10,471 nt of DNA from Funneliformis mosseae (GCA_910592005.1 CAJVPP010003913.1:1-10471); one strand, 5' to 3'. Positions 1 through 7,457 are shown, counted from the first letter of the stretch. The notes: generated by a model not told the origin, from the letters alone. A program made the numbers and translations.

Positions 1-1520
1 GGCAACTAGGCCTATCGCATTACATTTTAGTTTTAGTATTACTCTTCTTTTCTTTTCTTTATTATTATTTTACTTGTGAATAAACACAATATTTACAAAT
101 ATATACTACTGGCAATCTGTTGAATCGTAACTTGTTATGATAATATAAATACTTTGATAAATCATTTGAACTATAAATTCAAAATAAAATATATTTATTA
201 TAAAATATAAACTCTTAAATTACTATATAATATGAAACTGATAAAATTTTAGTTTATTAAATCAATTTAATATAGTTTGACTTTTTATTTTCTACAAAAA
301 TTTTTATAATATTTAATGAATTAAAGACTTATATAGTAATTAATAAAATTATTAAATAGTTTGAAATATATTATATTTGTAATAAAATAAAATATATATT
401 AAGAAATAAAAATGTGATACAATTTATATCAATATTTTTATCTTCATTTTAACAATTACTAATTATATTGAATTTTCATTTTTTAGACTTAAAACTTTTA
501 GAAGTTTAATATTATTAAAGTAAAAAATATTAGTAGGTAATATACTGTATATATAAGTTTATTTCTTAAAAATAAAAACTATAAGTATAAATTCTAATTT
601 TAAACTATATATAATAAGTAAAATAAAAGAATGGTTATGGATTTTCTTTATAATATTATAATTTTTTATAATTTTACCATTATAATGAAATAAATATATT
701 ATATAAAATATAAAAATAAATTTATTATAAACAATTTATAAAAGTTTAATAAATGGGTTAATAAAATTAATAATTCTAAATTAATTTTTTTTTTTTGTAA
801 CTGTTGGTAAAACTTTTATTAGTAATATGATATTTTTAGATAAACTAAGTATTAACAAAATGGTTGATCTAAACCCAGATTAAGTAATATTTATGTCTAT
901 AGTTTGCTTAGTTAAATTTTAAAAAATATTAAAATTTACTTATTTTTAAAGCAATTAATAAAATGTTACTTTTGTACTATATTTTAATTTTAATTTTAAA
1001 ATAATTAAATTTGCAAATATATAAAAATACATATTATATATGGTTTTTTTAATTCAGCTATAAATTTAGCATTTAAAAATGATTTTATATTCAAATCAAT
1101 AAATTGTTAAAATAAATTATACTATATTTCTATTCAAAAATCAAAAAAAAAGTTGAGTTCAATTAACAATATTTTTATATTATTCAAAATAATTATATTC
1201 TATTCGTCGGTCAAAAACACGCGGCCAAATTTATAAAATGATCGTCATTCATCACCACACTAATGTATATTGTAGTGGTTTTATGTAGTTTTAATATTAG
1301 TCTATCCTTAATCTTTGTAATAGTTGAATAAAATTGAGTTGCAATATAAGGATTGCAAAATTAAAAGATTATAATTCATATTTGTTATTCAGAAACCATC
1401 ATCTTAATTTGTTGATGCATAGTTTAGTGAATTCAATCTTTTGTTGAAAAAAAAGGTTAAATTAAACGAGTTCGAATTTCTAGCAGATGAAGCAGATCTC
1501 ACATGAATAATATAAGGATT
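1..1520. other. AT-rich intergenic region without a supported gene
   Basis: I see no coding potential on either strand: stops are dense, homopolymers are common, and no recognisable protein or RNA motif appears. The first 60 bases hold a C/T-rich run (TTCTTTTCTTTTC-like, about 42-60) next to slightly richer sequence, which could be the edge of something that begins outside the window. A less AT-biased patch lies at about 1205-1275. It includes an imperfect inverted pair, ACCACACTA with TAGTGGT, around 1254-1281. A 12-nt motif at 1491-1502 recurs at 8856. Confidence 0.6.
1491..1502 (+). repeat. AGCAGATCTCAC motif, copy 1
   Basis: The 12-nt motif AGCAGATCTCAC is followed by ATGA. It matches 8856-8867, where it is followed by GTGA, so 15 of 16 bases agree. 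The surrounding DNA shows no other similarity, which suggests a short dispersed motif rather than a copied gene piece. Confidence 0.6.
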
Positions 1521-1540
1521 TTTTTTTTAAAAAAAAGTTG

Positions 1541-1546
1541 TTTATT
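1541..1546 (-). terminator. Candidate AATAAA polyadenylation signal for the SUN gene
   Basis: On the minus strand this reads AATAAA (plus strand TTTATT). It lies about 230 nt downstream of the SUN stop codon, or about 110 nt downstream of the proposed 3' UTR acceptor at 1655. It is the first exact hexamer I find after the stop. In such AT-rich sequence the hexamer can occur by chance, so support is only positional. Confidence 0.35.
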
Positions 1547-1654
1547 ACAAAATTTGGTAAAGTTGATTTTTAAAAAAACAAATCTCTTTTTTAAAGCCAA
1601 AATTTATCAATAGAAAAAAAAATATATATATTTATAAGAAACTTTAAACTTCAC

Positions 1655-1772
1655 CTGCCAAAATATAATGAGTATATAGTTAAGCAAATAGGTATTCGGG
1701 TTTTTTAAGCAAAAAAGGTTGCCAATTAATTCATTAAAATTACAGTAACTAAAGCTTGGATTCTTTACATAC
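1655..1772 (-). other. Candidate 3' UTR intron of the SUN gene
   Basis: On the minus strand the stop TGA (1777-1775) is followed by AG and then the donor GTATGTAAAG starting at 1772. This is the same donor type as in the neighbouring cap-binding gene. Downstream are a branch-like CTTAAC, a pyrimidine-leaning stretch and the acceptor TTTTGGCAG ending at 1655, giving a 118-nt intron. Splicing here leaves the protein unchanged. No transcript is available to confirm it. Confidence 0.5.
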
Positions 1773-1774
1773 CT

Positions 1775-3883
1775 TCAAGAAGTTTCGTTATTTACATCCG
1801 GACGTACACCATGTACACGGAATCGATATAAACATGTATATGATGGATTATCCCAATTACTGTTCACTTTCATTATTATCGCACTTATAGGCTTATTCAA
1901 TCGATTTACCTCGAACGTTTGAATGGGTGAACCGTTTACATCATAAACGAACCGCCCCAAAAACAAATGGTTAGAAGAAGAACCAAGTTTCAAATCTCTT
2001 CCAAATAAATGTAAATGACTAGATACGAGAATGTTTGAATCTGGTTCAACAGTGGGATAACTGTTAACATTAGTGGTGGCGGTGCTGATATATTCAGCGT
2101 GATCATTATCTGGATTATGATCTGACTTATGATCTGATTGAAGATCTGACGGTACATTTGGATCAATATCAGCAAATCCCCACACTTCAAATTCCTTAGG
2201 GGCACTTGTTGTACCCATTGCAATAGATTTACTAACGTGATCATAAGTTATAGCGGTTACATAGATTTGTCGACTCAACAATACAGCCAATTGTCCTTTT
2301 TGTCCAGCAAATGGCCAACATTGCCCAACGTGTGTATCGGGTTGAAGAGCTGTGACAGGTGGTTTACCCCTTGTAATTCCATGTCCTGTTAACTTTGCGA
2401 TCGCTGCCCCGTACCATTGTGTTGGCCATTGCTCAAAAGTAGGTGAAGTAAGTGGGCTAATAACTTTTGCACCACCGGTTGAGAGTGCAAAATCAGCTTT
2501 GTTTAACTTGTCTTGAGAATAAGTGTATAACATCTCTTCAACGGCTTTTCTAATTTCTTGTCGTACCATATCCACAACAAGACCTTCTGATACATGATTA
2601 CTTCGATACCTGACCAAATCATTATTCTGTGATGGAATTCTCTTTTGAACTTCTGCTGCGCAAACTGTCTTAACCTGATTAGCGACAACATCTCGAATCA
2701 AAGTATCATTTTGCTCGAATTCAATATCATTATTTAGAGAATCAAATCTATGAAATATTGAGATTTGTAGATCGCTATATCTTCGAAATATATGATTAAA
2801 TTTTGGTATACATTCTGCGAATTCCAAGTTTTGAAAATTAGTCACGTTACAAGGAATAAGCATAACAATCATCACTATCACCGCATAAACCATCCAATTA
2901 TCACGTGCGGACAAAAGTAACCATTTGACCAGGTTCGATCGCGATCTAACCGCGTCACTGCCACTTGTCATCATCGTTGAGTTATTATCAGTACTTTGGT
3001 TCCCGTCTATCATAGTTATTGTTCTTGTTACAACCATACTGTCGTCCAAACCTCTCGTCGCGCCTATCATTCTAAATTTATTCCAAACTGGTTCAAAGAA
3101 ATATTTTAAAGTGATTCTATATAATTTCAAGATCATCCAAACCATCACGTTGAAGATCCCTTGCAAGGACAAATGCACATGATTCAAAATATGGCGAAGA
3201 AATCCCGAATGCTGTCTTATCTCTTCAAGGTTTACTACTTGTACGTCATTGTTTTCAATACCAATACCTGGACTCGTCTCGGATTCACCTTGTACAACAG
3301 ATGTTGTAGAATTTTCCAGGTGTTGAACACCTGATGGTTGCCTAAAAGGTCCCGCATCTTCGGTAGGTTTTGAACAGTTATCGCCATGAACAGAATTTTC
3401 ATCATTTAAGACTGAGAAATAAGATTGATTAACGGATGAAACTGAACGGGTAGATTCGGAATGAAGACCCGAAGAAGTTTCCGAAATCACGAAGGGAGAT
3501 GTTGCACGCGATCTGCTGTTGGCTGAGTGTACAGATTCCGTACCGATAAATGAATTTCCTCTGGATAATGAAAGCGAAGACGAACGAGAAATGCTATAAT
3601 ATGAACTATTTGAACGATTGATAAAGAAACTTGATTCAGAAATATCAGATGACAAGGATTGTAAATTTGATGATTCCGTCTGTATGGTTTTAAACTCTTC
3701 AATTGGAACACTAGATACAGAATAAAAACTTGTATTTGCATCATGCTGATTAAGAGATTGGTTGACTGATTGAACGGGAGGAGTTGATAATTGCTCGTCC
3801 ATGTTCGTTAACTGAGTCATTAGCGGCTCATTGACTCCAGTTCTTTCTTGAGATCTTAGTTTTCTCTGACTTGAGCTCTTCAT
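1775..3883 (-). CDS. SUN-domain inner nuclear membrane protein (Sad1/UNC-84 family)
   Basis: This is a single exon of 702 aa. SUN proteins span the inner nuclear membrane and bind KASH proteins in the perinuclear space, linking chromatin or the spindle pole body to the cytoskeleton (LINC complex). Residues 1-225 are Ser/Thr-rich and look disordered, as expected for the nucleoplasmic side. A hydrophobic stretch with basic residues lies at about 238-262, and the clearest transmembrane helix at 330-345 (WMVYAVIVMIVMLIP). Residues 360-460 form a helical linker. The SUN domain runs from about 463 to 693, with ADFALSTGG at the start, then GQCWPF (C522), TSAPKEFEVWGF and YTCLYRFRVHG (C684) at the end. 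C522 and C684 match the conserved intradomain cysteine pair of animal SUN2. The domain carries an Asp/His/Ser-rich insert at 571-620. The ATG at 3883 has a G at -3, and a TATA-like site lies just upstream. Family confidence is high. Orthology to a named gene such as sad1 is not claimed. Confidence 0.95.
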   Translation of the reverse strand: MKSSSQRKLRSQERTGVNEPLMTQLTNMDEQLSTPPVQSVNQSLNQHDANTSFYSVSSVPIEEFKTIQTESSNLQSLSSDISESSFFINRSNSSYYSISRSSSLSLSRGNSFIGTESVHSANSRSRATSPFVISETSSGLHSESTRSVSSVNQSYFSVLNDENSVHGDNCSKPTEDAGPFRQPSGVQHLENSTTSVVQGESETSPGIGIENNDVQVVNLEEIRQHSGFLRHILNHVHLSLQGIFNVMVWMILKLYRITLKYFFEPVWNKFRMIGATRGLDDSMVVTRTITMIDGNQSTDNNSTMMTSGSDAVRSRSNLVKWLLLSARDNWMVYAVIVMIVMLIPCNVTNFQNLEFAECIPKFNHIFRRYSDLQISIFHRFDSLNNDIEFEQNDTLIRDVVANQVKTVCAAEVQKRIPSQNNDLVRYRSNHVSEGLVVDMVRQEIRKAVEEMLYTYSQDKLNKADFALSTGGAKVISPLTSPTFEQWPTQWYGAAIAKLTGHGITRGKPPVTALQPDTHVGQCWPFAGQKGQLAVLLSRQIYVTAITYDHVSKSIAMGTTSAPKEFEVWGFADIDPNVPSDLQSDHKSDHNPDNDHAEYISTATTNVNSYPTVEPDSNILVSSHLHLFGRDLKLGSSSNHLFLGRFVYDVNGSPIQTFEVNRLNKPISAIIMKVNSNWDNPSYTCLYRFRVHGVRPDVNNETS
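2114..2151 (-). repeat. Three 12-bp tandem units inside the SUN coding region
   Basis: On the plus strand three adjacent 12-bp units share the core GATCTGA: 2116-2127, 2128-2139 and 2140-2151. In the protein they encode the degenerate repeat SDLQ-SDHK-SDHN (residues 579-590), inside the insert of the SUN domain. The length is a multiple of three, so gain or loss of units would keep the frame. Confidence 0.75.
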
Positions 3884-3909
3884 AACCTTGGATAAACGTA
3901 AATTGACTG

Positions 3910-3917
3910 TTTTTATA
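3910..3917 (-). promoter_or_regulatory. TATA-like element upstream of the SUN gene
   Basis: The minus strand reads TATAAAAA, 27 nt before the SUN ATG. If it is functional, the 5' leader would be very short. T/A-rich octamers are common in this DNA, so confidence is low. Confidence 0.3.
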
Positions 3918-3948
3918 CTAATTTATTTGGTCGAAACGAATCCTTTTT

Positions 3949-3968
3949 TTGACGGAAAAAATCGTCAA
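3949..3968. promoter_or_regulatory. TTGACG/CGTCAA inverted repeat upstream of the SUN gene
   Basis: Perfect 6-bp arms, TTGACG (3949-3954) and CGTCAA (3963-3968), are separated by 8 nt, about 66-85 bp upstream of the SUN start. TGACG is the half-site of bZIP factors of the ATF/CREB class. As RNA the same dyad could form a hairpin in the leader. Function is inferred. Confidence 0.35.
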
Positions 3969-3990
3969 CTTGGAGCGTTATATACTTGAA

Positions 3991-4008
3991 TGTAAACAAG
4001 AGCACGTG
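3991..4008. promoter_or_regulatory. Forkhead-like TGTAAACA and CACGTG E-box upstream of the SUN gene
   Basis: TGTAAACA at 3991-3998 matches the forkhead core (GTAAACA). CACGTG at 4003-4008 is a bHLH E-box core. They lie 108-125 bp upstream of the SUN ATG and only 4 nt apart. Forkhead factors drive cell-cycle genes in yeasts, which would suit a nuclear-envelope gene, but that link is speculative. Confidence 0.3.
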
Positions 4009-4827
4009 ATTTTAGATTATCAGTTGATATTTCATTTATAGTCTTGACCGCTGATTGTGTTACTGATTCCTATGATAAACAGTTGAATTACAAGTATTTT
4101 TTTCAAATTGAAATCTTGTTTTAACAAGAATTCCGATTTTAGATAATCTCAATGAAAATAATGTATGTTCGGAAAAAAATTAATTCGAGAGCTTTTCAAA
4201 ATAAATTTCGGAGTTAAAAGTAGTTTGGGTAGTGAACATTATAATTATTATATGGTATAATTGACGTTTTTTTTTTCTTTGAAAGCCCAAAGAGTTTTGG
4301 ACATGATATAATGCGATTAACTGCATGCAGGATTTTAACGAATAGTATAGATGAAAAAAATTAAAGTTTTGAAAAGACAGAATCCTTTACCTAATCGGGA
4401 AATATCCCATACTTTCTACATAAGTTTTCTCTCTAAATGGATTAATTTGTTTTTGCGTTAGAACTCACGAACCTAATATTCCCGCTCGTGGGAAAACTAT
4501 TAAAAAAAAAATGTATGATGTAAGTTTGCGTAGATAGTCGCTCATAGCAGTTTTTTTTTTTTTAATTAGCATTTGACGAGTTATCAAAGAAATCATATTT
4601 TTTTTTTGGAGATAGTTTCGTAAAAATTGAAGCGATATTGACATTATTACAGTGTTAAAAGAATCGTGTAACCAGATTCTTAAAAGTAACAAATCCTTTC
4701 TGTTTTCAGCAATTGTCTTTGTTCGTATCTCTTGTTTCTCAACTGGTTTACTTTGCATTTGAATTTTGAGGACTTGACTTCGACATAAAAGGTAACAAGT
4801 CCTGAGATCGTGGTAGTCGATCACTTT

Positions 4828-5085
4828 GTCGAAAGTTTTAAGGTCGAAATAATTTTGCGGAAAGGTTTGTCATGGTGTAGACCAATCATAATTTAGAATT
4901 TTGTCACGCGATATGTAATTTCCGATTCATGTTTTTCCAAAGGTTAACTGCTAATTTCGGCCACCTTATAGTTTTAATTTCCGCTTTTTGACGTGAGGCC
5001 GAAATACCGAACTTTGTCGAAATATATATATATTTTTTTTTGCCAAATGATTTTTCTCACGGGATTTAACGATCATAGTCGAAAT
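4828..5085. promoter_or_regulatory. Cluster of G(T/C)CGAAAT motifs upstream of DUS4
   Basis: Copies are: GTCGAAA at 4828-4834, GGTCGAAAT at 4842-4850, GGCCGAAAT on the minus strand at 4954-4962, GGCCGAAAT at 4997-5005, GTCGAAAT at 5016-5023, and GTCGAAAT at 5078-5085. A CRE-like TGACGTGA (4989-4996) abuts the fourth copy. The core contains CpG in a very AT-rich context, so six copies in 260 bp is notable. A role as an activator-binding array for DUS4 is inferred from position. Confidence 0.4.
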
Positions 5086-5103
5086 TATTTTATACGCGGT
5101 TAA
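5047..5103 (+). other. Possible upstream ORF of DUS4 (18 codons)
   Basis: An ATG at 5047 opens an 18-codon frame that stops with TAA at 5101-5103, 14 nt before the DUS4 start. It would matter only if transcription starts upstream of 5047, which cannot be seen here. Small chance frames are common. Confidence 0.2.
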
Positions 5104-5117
5104 TTATCGAACCAAAA

Positions 5118-6270
5118 ATGTCAAACAGAAATTCGGTATTAGAAGTTTTTAATATTAATAACAATTCTAATCCTAAAAAATATATTAATGTATGTGCACC
5201 AATGGTTAGATATAGTAAATTACCTTTTCGTGAGTTGGTTCGTGGGTAAGCAATTTTAATCTGTTCCTTTTTTTTTTTTTTTTTTTTTTTTAACAATTTA
5301 TCGTTTAGTTATAATGTAGATTTAACGTACACACCAATGATCTTAGCAAAAGAATTTAAAAATTCAAATATTGCAAGGAATTCCGATTTTACCACCAGTA
5401 AAAATGATAAACCATTAATAATACAGTTTGCAAGTAATGATAATGTTGAATTATTAAAAGCTGTCGAATTAATAGTTGGTTATGTTGACGGAATAGATGT
5501 TAATTGTGGATGTCCTCAGAAATGGGCAATAAATGAAGGAATTGGAGTTTATTTGATGGAGAAACCCGAAATAATAAGTGATATGATTCGAACCATTAAA
5601 ACAAACATTCCAACTTTACCATGTTCGATTAAAATTAGAATTCATAATGACTTGAAGTAAATTTCATGTTAAAAATTAAAGCGCACTTTCTCAACAAAAT
5701 CATTAATTCCTTTCATCTATTATTTAGGAAGACAATAGAGTTCGTGAAAAGGGCAGAATCAATAGGGATAGATTTCATCACGGTACATGGACGCACACGT
5801 CGTCAAAAGTCAACTGAGCCGGTAAATTTAAATGCAATAAAATTAATCAAAGAAAATTTAAACATCCCTGTTATAGCCAACGGAAATATATTTACTTTAA
5901 ATGATGCAGAAGATATTTATAATCAAACAGGTGTGAATGGAGTGATGTGTGCAAGAGGTTTATTAAGAAATCCTGCGTTATTTGCCGGTTATGATCTTAC
6001 TCCTTGGGATTGCGTTGAAAATTTTGTTAGACTATCCATTGCTTATGGATCAAATCATTTTATACTTCATCACCATTTGTATGTATAATAGTTTTAATTT
6101 TTAATTTTTTTTTTTTGTATTCTTTCAAAACTCACAAACCATTTGTTTATAGGATGTATATGTTTGAGGATGTTATGAGTAATGCAGAGAAAAAATCTTT
6201 TAATACTTTGACAAGCATCCCTGCAATTATAGACCATTTAGAGGAATATTATGGGTTACAACTAGAATGA
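5118..6270 (+). CDS. DUS4: tRNA-dihydrouridine(20a/20b) synthase, DUS4 family (four exons)
   Basis: Exons are 5118-5245, 5309-5656, 5728-6078 and 6153-6270, with introns of 63, 71 and 74 nt starting GTAAGC, GTAAAT and GTATGT and each ending in TAG. The joined frame gives 314 aa, close to human DUS4L at about 317. All three introns are phase 2. The enzyme is FMN-dependent and reduces uridines 20a and 20b in the tRNA D-loop. The TIM-barrel motifs appear in order: VCAPMVRYSKLPFR (25-38), YTPMI (50-54), IQFASND (81-87), DVNCGCPQ with the catalytic Cys at 111, KIRIHNDLK (151-159), ITVHGRT (176-182), PVIANG (206-211) and ARGLLRNPALFAGY (234-247). The C-terminal helical part ends near residue 314 and aligns with DUS4 throughout (HHHLMYMFEDV, IIDHLEEYYG). 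The start ATG has A at -3 and no nearer in-frame rival. The gene looks intact. Confidence 0.95.
5268..5291 (+). repeat. T24 homopolymer in DUS4 intron 1
   Basis: Twenty-four consecutive T lie in the 63-nt first intron, between donor GTAAGC (5246) and acceptor TTTAG (ends 5308). It supplies an extreme polypyrimidine tract. Its length is prone to replication slippage and to sequencing error. Confidence 0.9.
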
Positions 6271-6363
6271 TATTGAAGTAACCCAAAATCTGATTTGATT
6301 ATGTAAAAGGGAACAAGACAAGGCAAGGATTTTGATGATTTGTTTTACCAATCAATGGAATTT
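6271..6363. other. 93-bp convergent gap between DUS4 and CBC2
   Basis: The DUS4 stop TGA ends at 6270, and the CBC2 stop lies at 6364-6366 on the other strand. No exact AATAAA hexamer is visible in the gap on either strand. The two 3' UTRs therefore probably overlap, or use variant signals and run into each other's terminal exon. Confidence 0.7.
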
Positions 6364-7348
6364 TCAAGTATCAGTCTGCATTTCATCTTCATCATCAGAT
6401 CGTCCTTCTCTGAAACGTGGATTCTTTTTTTTTTTGTTTTTATTTTCAAAGAAAAAAGGAATTCATTAAAAATAATCCGTTGAAAAGGATTCATCTAATA
6501 CAAACAATACATACTTTAATAGCTTTTTCCCGATTTTCACGATCATCATCCTCTGTCCTATCTCGCTTTTTGGAACCCGAAGCTATATAAAAAAAAATAT
6601 ATATACATATATTGTTATAAATTTTTAATACGAAAAAAAAAAATCTTTTCGATATATACATTTTCCTTTATATTCTTGAGCACCGCTTGGAATAATAGTG
6701 ATGGCTTCATATTCTTCTTTCTGTCTTCTAGCACGTTCAGCTTCTTGTCTAGCACGAACGTGACCCCAACCTCCACGTCCCGTATCATAATCTTGACGAT
6801 ATTCATCACGTACTTGCCCTCCTGATCTACCTCTGCCAAATTGTCTACCATCTCGATATCCTGGATCTAAATCTGTTCTAATAATTCTTTCATCTAATTT
6901 TGTACTATTAATATATTTCATACAATCCAATGCATCTTGATGATGGTAATACCTATATCAAAATTTTAGTATAAATTCTAATAAAATAAAAACCCAGAAA
7001 AAAAAAAATTTACATACTCGACGAAACAAAACCCGCAAGGGGTCTTTTGATATTTATCTAATCCCATAATAATTCTTTTTATTTCTCCTGCTTTTGAGAA
7101 TAATTCATAAATTTGTTCTTCTGTAGTATAAAAAGAAAGATTTCCAACATATAACGTGGTACTATTTGAAAGATCTTTTGCAAGGTCTGTCGAAGAACCC
7201 TTTGTTAAGGTTTTAGAAACATATTTATCTTTCTTAGTTAAACACAACCAAGAGGAGAAGTTAAAAATCTTAAGTTAGGAATAAGTACCTGATATTGTTG
7301 ATCTTTATATGAAGAGGGTACACAAAGAGGTTGAACGATATTCGCCAT
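6364..7348 (-). CDS. CBC2: Nuclear cap-binding complex small subunit (CBC2/NCBP2), five exons
   Basis: Minus-strand exons are 7348-7289, 7199-7018, 6952-6660, 6582-6515 and 6423-6364. The introns are 89, 65, 77 and 91 nt, with donors GTACTT, GTATGT, GTATAT and GTATGT and AG acceptors. The product is 220 aa. It is an RRM protein that, with the large subunit CBC1/NCBP1, binds the m7G cap of nuclear RNAs and promotes splicing and export. The RRM has RNP2 LYVGNL (36-41) and RNP1 CGFCFVEY (75-82). Cap-stacking tyrosines Y14 and Y37 match human Y20 and Y43. R106, D110, R117, R121, Q127 and V128 match human R112, D116, R123, R127, Q133 and V134 with a constant offset of 6. That offset is why I end intron 1 at 7200. 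An alternative acceptor at 7233 would add 11 residues (231 aa). The C-terminal tail after GRGGWG is basic (KKRDR), then acidic (DDEDE). The ATG has A at -3 and G at +4. The last two small exons rest on splice sites and a tail typical of fungal homologues (NPRFREG), so they are less certain. Confidence 0.92.
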
Positions 7349-7351
7349 AAT

Positions 7352-7357
7352 TTACAT
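7352..7357 (-). promoter_or_regulatory. Start-stop upstream ORF (ATGTAA) before CBC2
   Basis: On the minus strand ATGTAA lies 3 nt before the CBC2 ATG (7348-7346). The upstream ATG has C at -3 (weak context), while the main ATG has A at -3 and G at +4 (strong). Minimal start-stop frames can stall ribosomes or reduce initiation in other systems. The effect here is inferred and depends on the leader including this site. Confidence 0.45.
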
Positions 7358-7451
7358 TGGTATATATTTTGGGTATTTAAAAGGTTTTAAACAAAAAAAT
7401 AATTTATGACACGACTGTTGATCATTCGCCTTATAAATTTTGCGTTTAATT

Positions 7452-7457
7452 CACGTG
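7452..7457. promoter_or_regulatory. CACGTG box upstream of CBC2
   Basis: CACGTG in the context TTCACGTGACTCA lies 104-109 bp upstream of the CBC2 start, close to the spacing of the same box before the SUN gene. It is a bHLH or bZIP core. The adjoining TGACTCA also matches the AP-1/Gcn4 core (7456-7462). A TATA-like TTTATAAG on the minus strand lies between it and the gene at about 7432-7439. Confidence 0.35.

Larger units (their letters stand above)
3884..5117. other. Divergent intergenic region between the SUN and DUS4 genes
   Basis: About 1.2 kb separates the two start codons. I find no convincing gene. A minus-strand open frame at 4465-4824 is rich in K, I and L with no recognisable motif, and I treat it as chance. 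The region holds a TATA-like site, a TTGACG dyad, a forkhead-like site, a CACGTG box, hairpins at 4114-4129 (TCTTGTT arms) and 4479-4494 (TTCCC/GGGAA), a 10-bp palindrome CTGCATGCAG at 4321-4330, several T-runs, and a cluster of CGAAAT motifs near DUS4. Confidence 0.7.

Noticed and set aside
2503..3744. Several 60-85 codon frames overlapping the SUN gene on both strands
   Set aside because: They are shifted-frame shadows of a 702-aa gene whose domains are recognised.
4465..4824. 119-codon open frame on the minus strand between the SUN and DUS4 genes
   Set aside because: Its K/I/L-rich composition, a lysine run from a T homopolymer and the absence of any motif look like chance in AT-rich promoter DNA.
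5090..5296. 68-codon minus-strand frame opposite DUS4 exon 1
   Set aside because: It is a shadow of exon 1 and the T24 run (poly-lysine at its start), with no support of its own.
4128..5391. 14-nt identity GAATTCCGATTTTA at 4128-4141 and 5378-5391
   Set aside because: The second copy is within conserved DUS4 coding sequence (ARNSDFT) and the flanks do not match. It is probably coincidental.
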